A stretch of 6,520 bases of DNA from contig CAMJQX010000088.1 of NCBI GenBank assembly GCA_946408145.1, forward strand, positions 1 through 6,520. Reading direction: 5' to 3'. Both the position numbers and the translations under genes were made by a program. The notes below the pieces were generated by a model. The model searched no databases. It was given only the letters and a program-made list of their open reading frames with translations, and had not been told where the DNA came from. Shown one piece after another: positions 5,461 to 6,520 of this stretch (positions are counted from its first letter, which is position 1; every line of letters begins with the position of its first letter). Source of the DNA: an uncultured Clostridia bacterium (lineage in GTDB: Bacteria; Bacillota_A; Clostridia; Oscillospirales; Oscillospiraceae).

Positions 5461-6349
5461 GTATCTGCGTCTCTGCGGCCGCAGAGCTCAGCCGCTCCTC
5501 CAGATAGACGCTGGGCGGGCAGCCGTACTCCTTCAAAAAGGCGCGGTAGAAGCTGGAATAGTTCAGAAAGCCGAGCCTGCCGTAGATCTCGTTGATGTGC
5601 TGCCCGCTCCGCATGGCCTCCACGCAGGCGGCGAGCCGTTTTTTCGTGATGTACTGGTGCACCGAAAGCCCGGTGTTCTCCTGAAACAGATGGGCGATGT
5701 AGTATTTGCTCAGATACAGCTCCCGGCTCATCGCGTCGAGACTCAGGTCGCCGCCCAGATTGTCGCGGATATAGCCGGTGACGCGCTGATAGGCCGAGCG
5801 CGTTCCCTTTTTCGGCTTTGAACTGTCCCTCTGCCATACCGTGCGGCTGAGCAGCAAAAGCAGCGCCCGGACGTGGAGCGCGATCTGCGCGTCCCGGCCA
5901 AAGCGGTCGGTGTGCAGCTCCTCCAGCAGCGAGAAGAGCTGGCTGCGCAGGCCATTGAATTCCAGCGGATCCATCGGATACACATAGTCCCTCTTTGCCC
6001 GGACACGGTCGAAGAGATAGAGATAATCCGGCGATTCCGTGTGCAGAGCCTGACAGAAGTCCTCGCTGAGCCAGAAGACGAAGCGGCGATAGGGTTTCCC
6101 GTCGTCTCGAACGACGGCCCGATGCTCCGTCCCGGGGGGCAGCACCAACACGTCGCCCGGCCGCAGCAGATGGCGCTTTCCCGCGATCTCCATATCCACC
6201 TCTCCCTCGCAGAAGAGATAGACCTCGGTATAGGCGTGGCTGTGCCGCCCGACGGAGGAAAAGTGCAGATCGCTGTAATAATACACCTCAAAATCCTTCG
6301 AGAGCATATACTGACGGCTGTTGAATTCGCTGCGCAGCTTTTTCTTCAT
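5456..6349 (-). CDS. AraC-family transcriptional regulator with cupin domain (probable uronate regulator)
   Basis: Cytoplasmic DNA-binding regulator of 297 residues from ATG at 6349, preceded on the minus strand by AAGGGAG (6365-6359) at 9 bases. Residues about 33-80 are a cupin: GRHSHAYTEVYLF gives His36, His38 and Glu42, and RPGDVLVLPPGTEH gives the second cupin motif with His76. The AraC-type DNA-binding domain occupies about 187-288, with SLDAMSRELYLSKYYIAHLF as the first helix-turn-helix and HINEIYGRLGFLNYSSFYRA as the second. A longer frame back to 6433 would add 28 residues through the divergent promoter region and has no support. It faces uxuA, separated by 124 bases with a tandem operator between, so it probably controls uxuA and perhaps itself. 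Its effector may be a uronate-derived sugar; that is inference from position. It converges on the rha operon, with the terminator at 5205-5262 between. Confidence 0.9.
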   Translation of the reverse strand: MKKKLRSEFNSRQYMLSKDFEVYYYSDLHFSSVGRHSHAYTEVYLFCEGEVDMEIAGKRHLLRPGDVLVLPPGTEHRAVVRDDGKPYRRFVFWLSEDFCQALHTESPDYLYLFDRVRAKRDYVYPMDPLEFNGLRSQLFSLLEELHTDRFGRDAQIALHVRALLLLLSRTVWQRDSSKPKKGTRSAYQRVTGYIRDNLGGDLSLDAMSRELYLSKYYIAHLFQENTGLSVHQYITKKRLAACVEAMRSGQHINEIYGRLGFLNYSSFYRAFLKEYGCPPSVYLEERLSSAAAETQIP

Positions 6350-6372
6350 GCACACGCACTCCCTTCGCACCA

Positions 6373-6402
6373 AGGATACCACAAGAAATGCAATCTTTGC
6401 AA
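6373..6402 (-). promoter_or_regulatory. Candidate promoter of the minus-strand AraC gene
   Basis: On the minus strand TTGCAA (6402-6397) is followed after 18 bases by TATCCT (6378-6373); each matches 4 of 6 consensus bases. The start point would fall near 6366, leaving a very short leader that begins about at the Shine-Dalgarno. Weak, but the overlap with the operator at 6381-6418 would allow autoregulation. Confidence 0.3.
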
Positions 6403-6418
6403 CAACAATCGCAATTTC
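6381..6418 (+). promoter_or_regulatory. Tandem 17-bp AraC-type operator in front of uxuA
   Basis: ACAAGAAATGCAATCTT (6381-6397) and ACAACAATCGCAATTTC (6402-6418) match at 12 of 17 positions in direct orientation with 4 bases between, a repeat period of 21 bases. That is the geometry of the E. coli AraC half-sites I1 and I2. The downstream copy overlaps the uxuA -35 position (6415-6420) by 4 bases, as for a class II activator. The likely binder is the AraC protein encoded at 5456-6349. Confidence 0.6.
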
Positions 6419-6443
6419 ATTCCCACATGGCAAATGCTACAAT
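6415..6443 (+). promoter_or_regulatory. uxuA promoter with weak -35
   Basis: TACAAT at 6438-6443 matches 5 of 6 bases of the -10 consensus. At 17 bases upstream the -35 position reads TTTCAT, a poor match, which is usual for promoters that depend on an AraC-type activator. The start point would be near 6450, giving a leader of about 24 bases that includes AGGAGG. Confidence 0.55.
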
Positions 6444-6473
6444 AGAATCACAAAAGATCAGGAGGGACCGCAC

Positions 6474-6520
6474 ATGCCGATGCAAATGGGTTTTCGCTGG
6501 TACGGCGAAGGAAACGACAA
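6474..6520 (+). CDS. uxuA: D-mannonate dehydratase, N-terminal fragment cut by window edge
   Basis: ATG 6474 follows AGGAGG (6460-6465) by 8 bases; a second in-frame ATG at 6480 is less well placed. The fifteen complete visible codons read MPMQMGFRWYGEGND. The MxMxFRWYG(x)xxD opening is characteristic of UxuA, which dehydrates D-mannonate to 2-keto-3-deoxygluconate in the glucuronate/fructuronate branch of hexuronate catabolism. Only the start is in the window, so full length and active site cannot be checked. It is divergent from the AraC regulator at 5456-6349, from which it is probably controlled. Confidence 0.85.
   Translation, partial: MPMQMGFRWYGEGND

Noticed and set aside
5254..5595. 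Plus-strand open frame of 113 codons downstream of the terminator
   Set aside because: It starts inside the terminator stem, runs antisense into the AraC gene, has no ribosome-binding site and shows no known domain.
6350..6433. 28-residue N-terminal extension of the minus-strand AraC protein
   Set aside because: It would be encoded by the divergent promoter and operator region, whereas ATG 6349 has a Shine-Dalgarno and begins where the family's sequence begins.
1..6520. CRISPR array, rRNA or other known RNA gene
   Set aside because: No regularly spaced repeats, no rRNA or riboswitch core motifs were seen on either strand; the repeats present are single palindromic elements.

Overview
The window carries an L-rhamnose catabolic operon on the + strand, followed by a convergent/divergent regulatory block and the first codons of a hexuronate gene. 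GC-rich coding sequence (roughly 60% by eye), Firmicutes-style Shine-Dalgarno sites (AAGGAGG, AGGAGG), two kinds of short GC-rich palindromic repeats in intergenic gaps, and the style of the AraC proteins suggest a high-GC gut Clostridia, most likely Oscillospiraceae. That placement is inference, not a database result.

Layout: 93-1043 (+) AraC-family regulator with a cupin-like sensor domain, probably started at a TTG that overlaps the stop of a 12-codon upstream ORF. 1045-1123: compact control region with a possible tandem operator, a promoter, and a perfect 19-bp palindrome that spans the promoter spacer, the -10 and the rhaB ribosome-binding site. 1128-2396: rhamnulokinase (RhaB), which looks short at its C-terminus exactly where a 67-bp palindromic repeat begins. 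2481-3902: isomerase of the L-arabinose/L-fucose isomerase superfamily, in the place where RhaA would be expected. 3907-4030: a second, unrelated palindromic repeat. 4050-4877: rhamnulose-1-phosphate aldolase (RhaD) with all catalytic and zinc residues. 4876-5142: decayed phage holin remnant abutting rhaD. 5205-5262: very strong bidirectional terminator between convergent units. 5456-6349 (-): second AraC/cupin regulator. 6350-6473: divergent promoter region with an AraC-type tandem operator. 6474-6520: start of mannonate dehydratase (uxuA), cut by the window edge.

How the genes work together: the isomerase is proposed to convert L-rhamnose to L-rhamnulose, RhaB phosphorylates it at C1, and RhaD splits rhamnulose-1-phosphate to dihydroxyacetone phosphate and L-lactaldehyde. 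The upstream AraC protein is the natural candidate activator. The second AraC protein, divergent from uxuA, probably controls the uronate branch. Rhamnose and uronate genes side by side suggest use of a polysaccharide or glycan that contains both sugars. No transporter, mutarotase, lactaldehyde reductase or standard RhaA is visible in the window.

The most interesting points are the palindrome that superimposes promoter and RBS in front of rhaB, the non-RhaA isomerase inside a rha operon, the repeat that coincides with the end of rhaB, and the well-formed 17-4-17 tandem site in front of uxuA.
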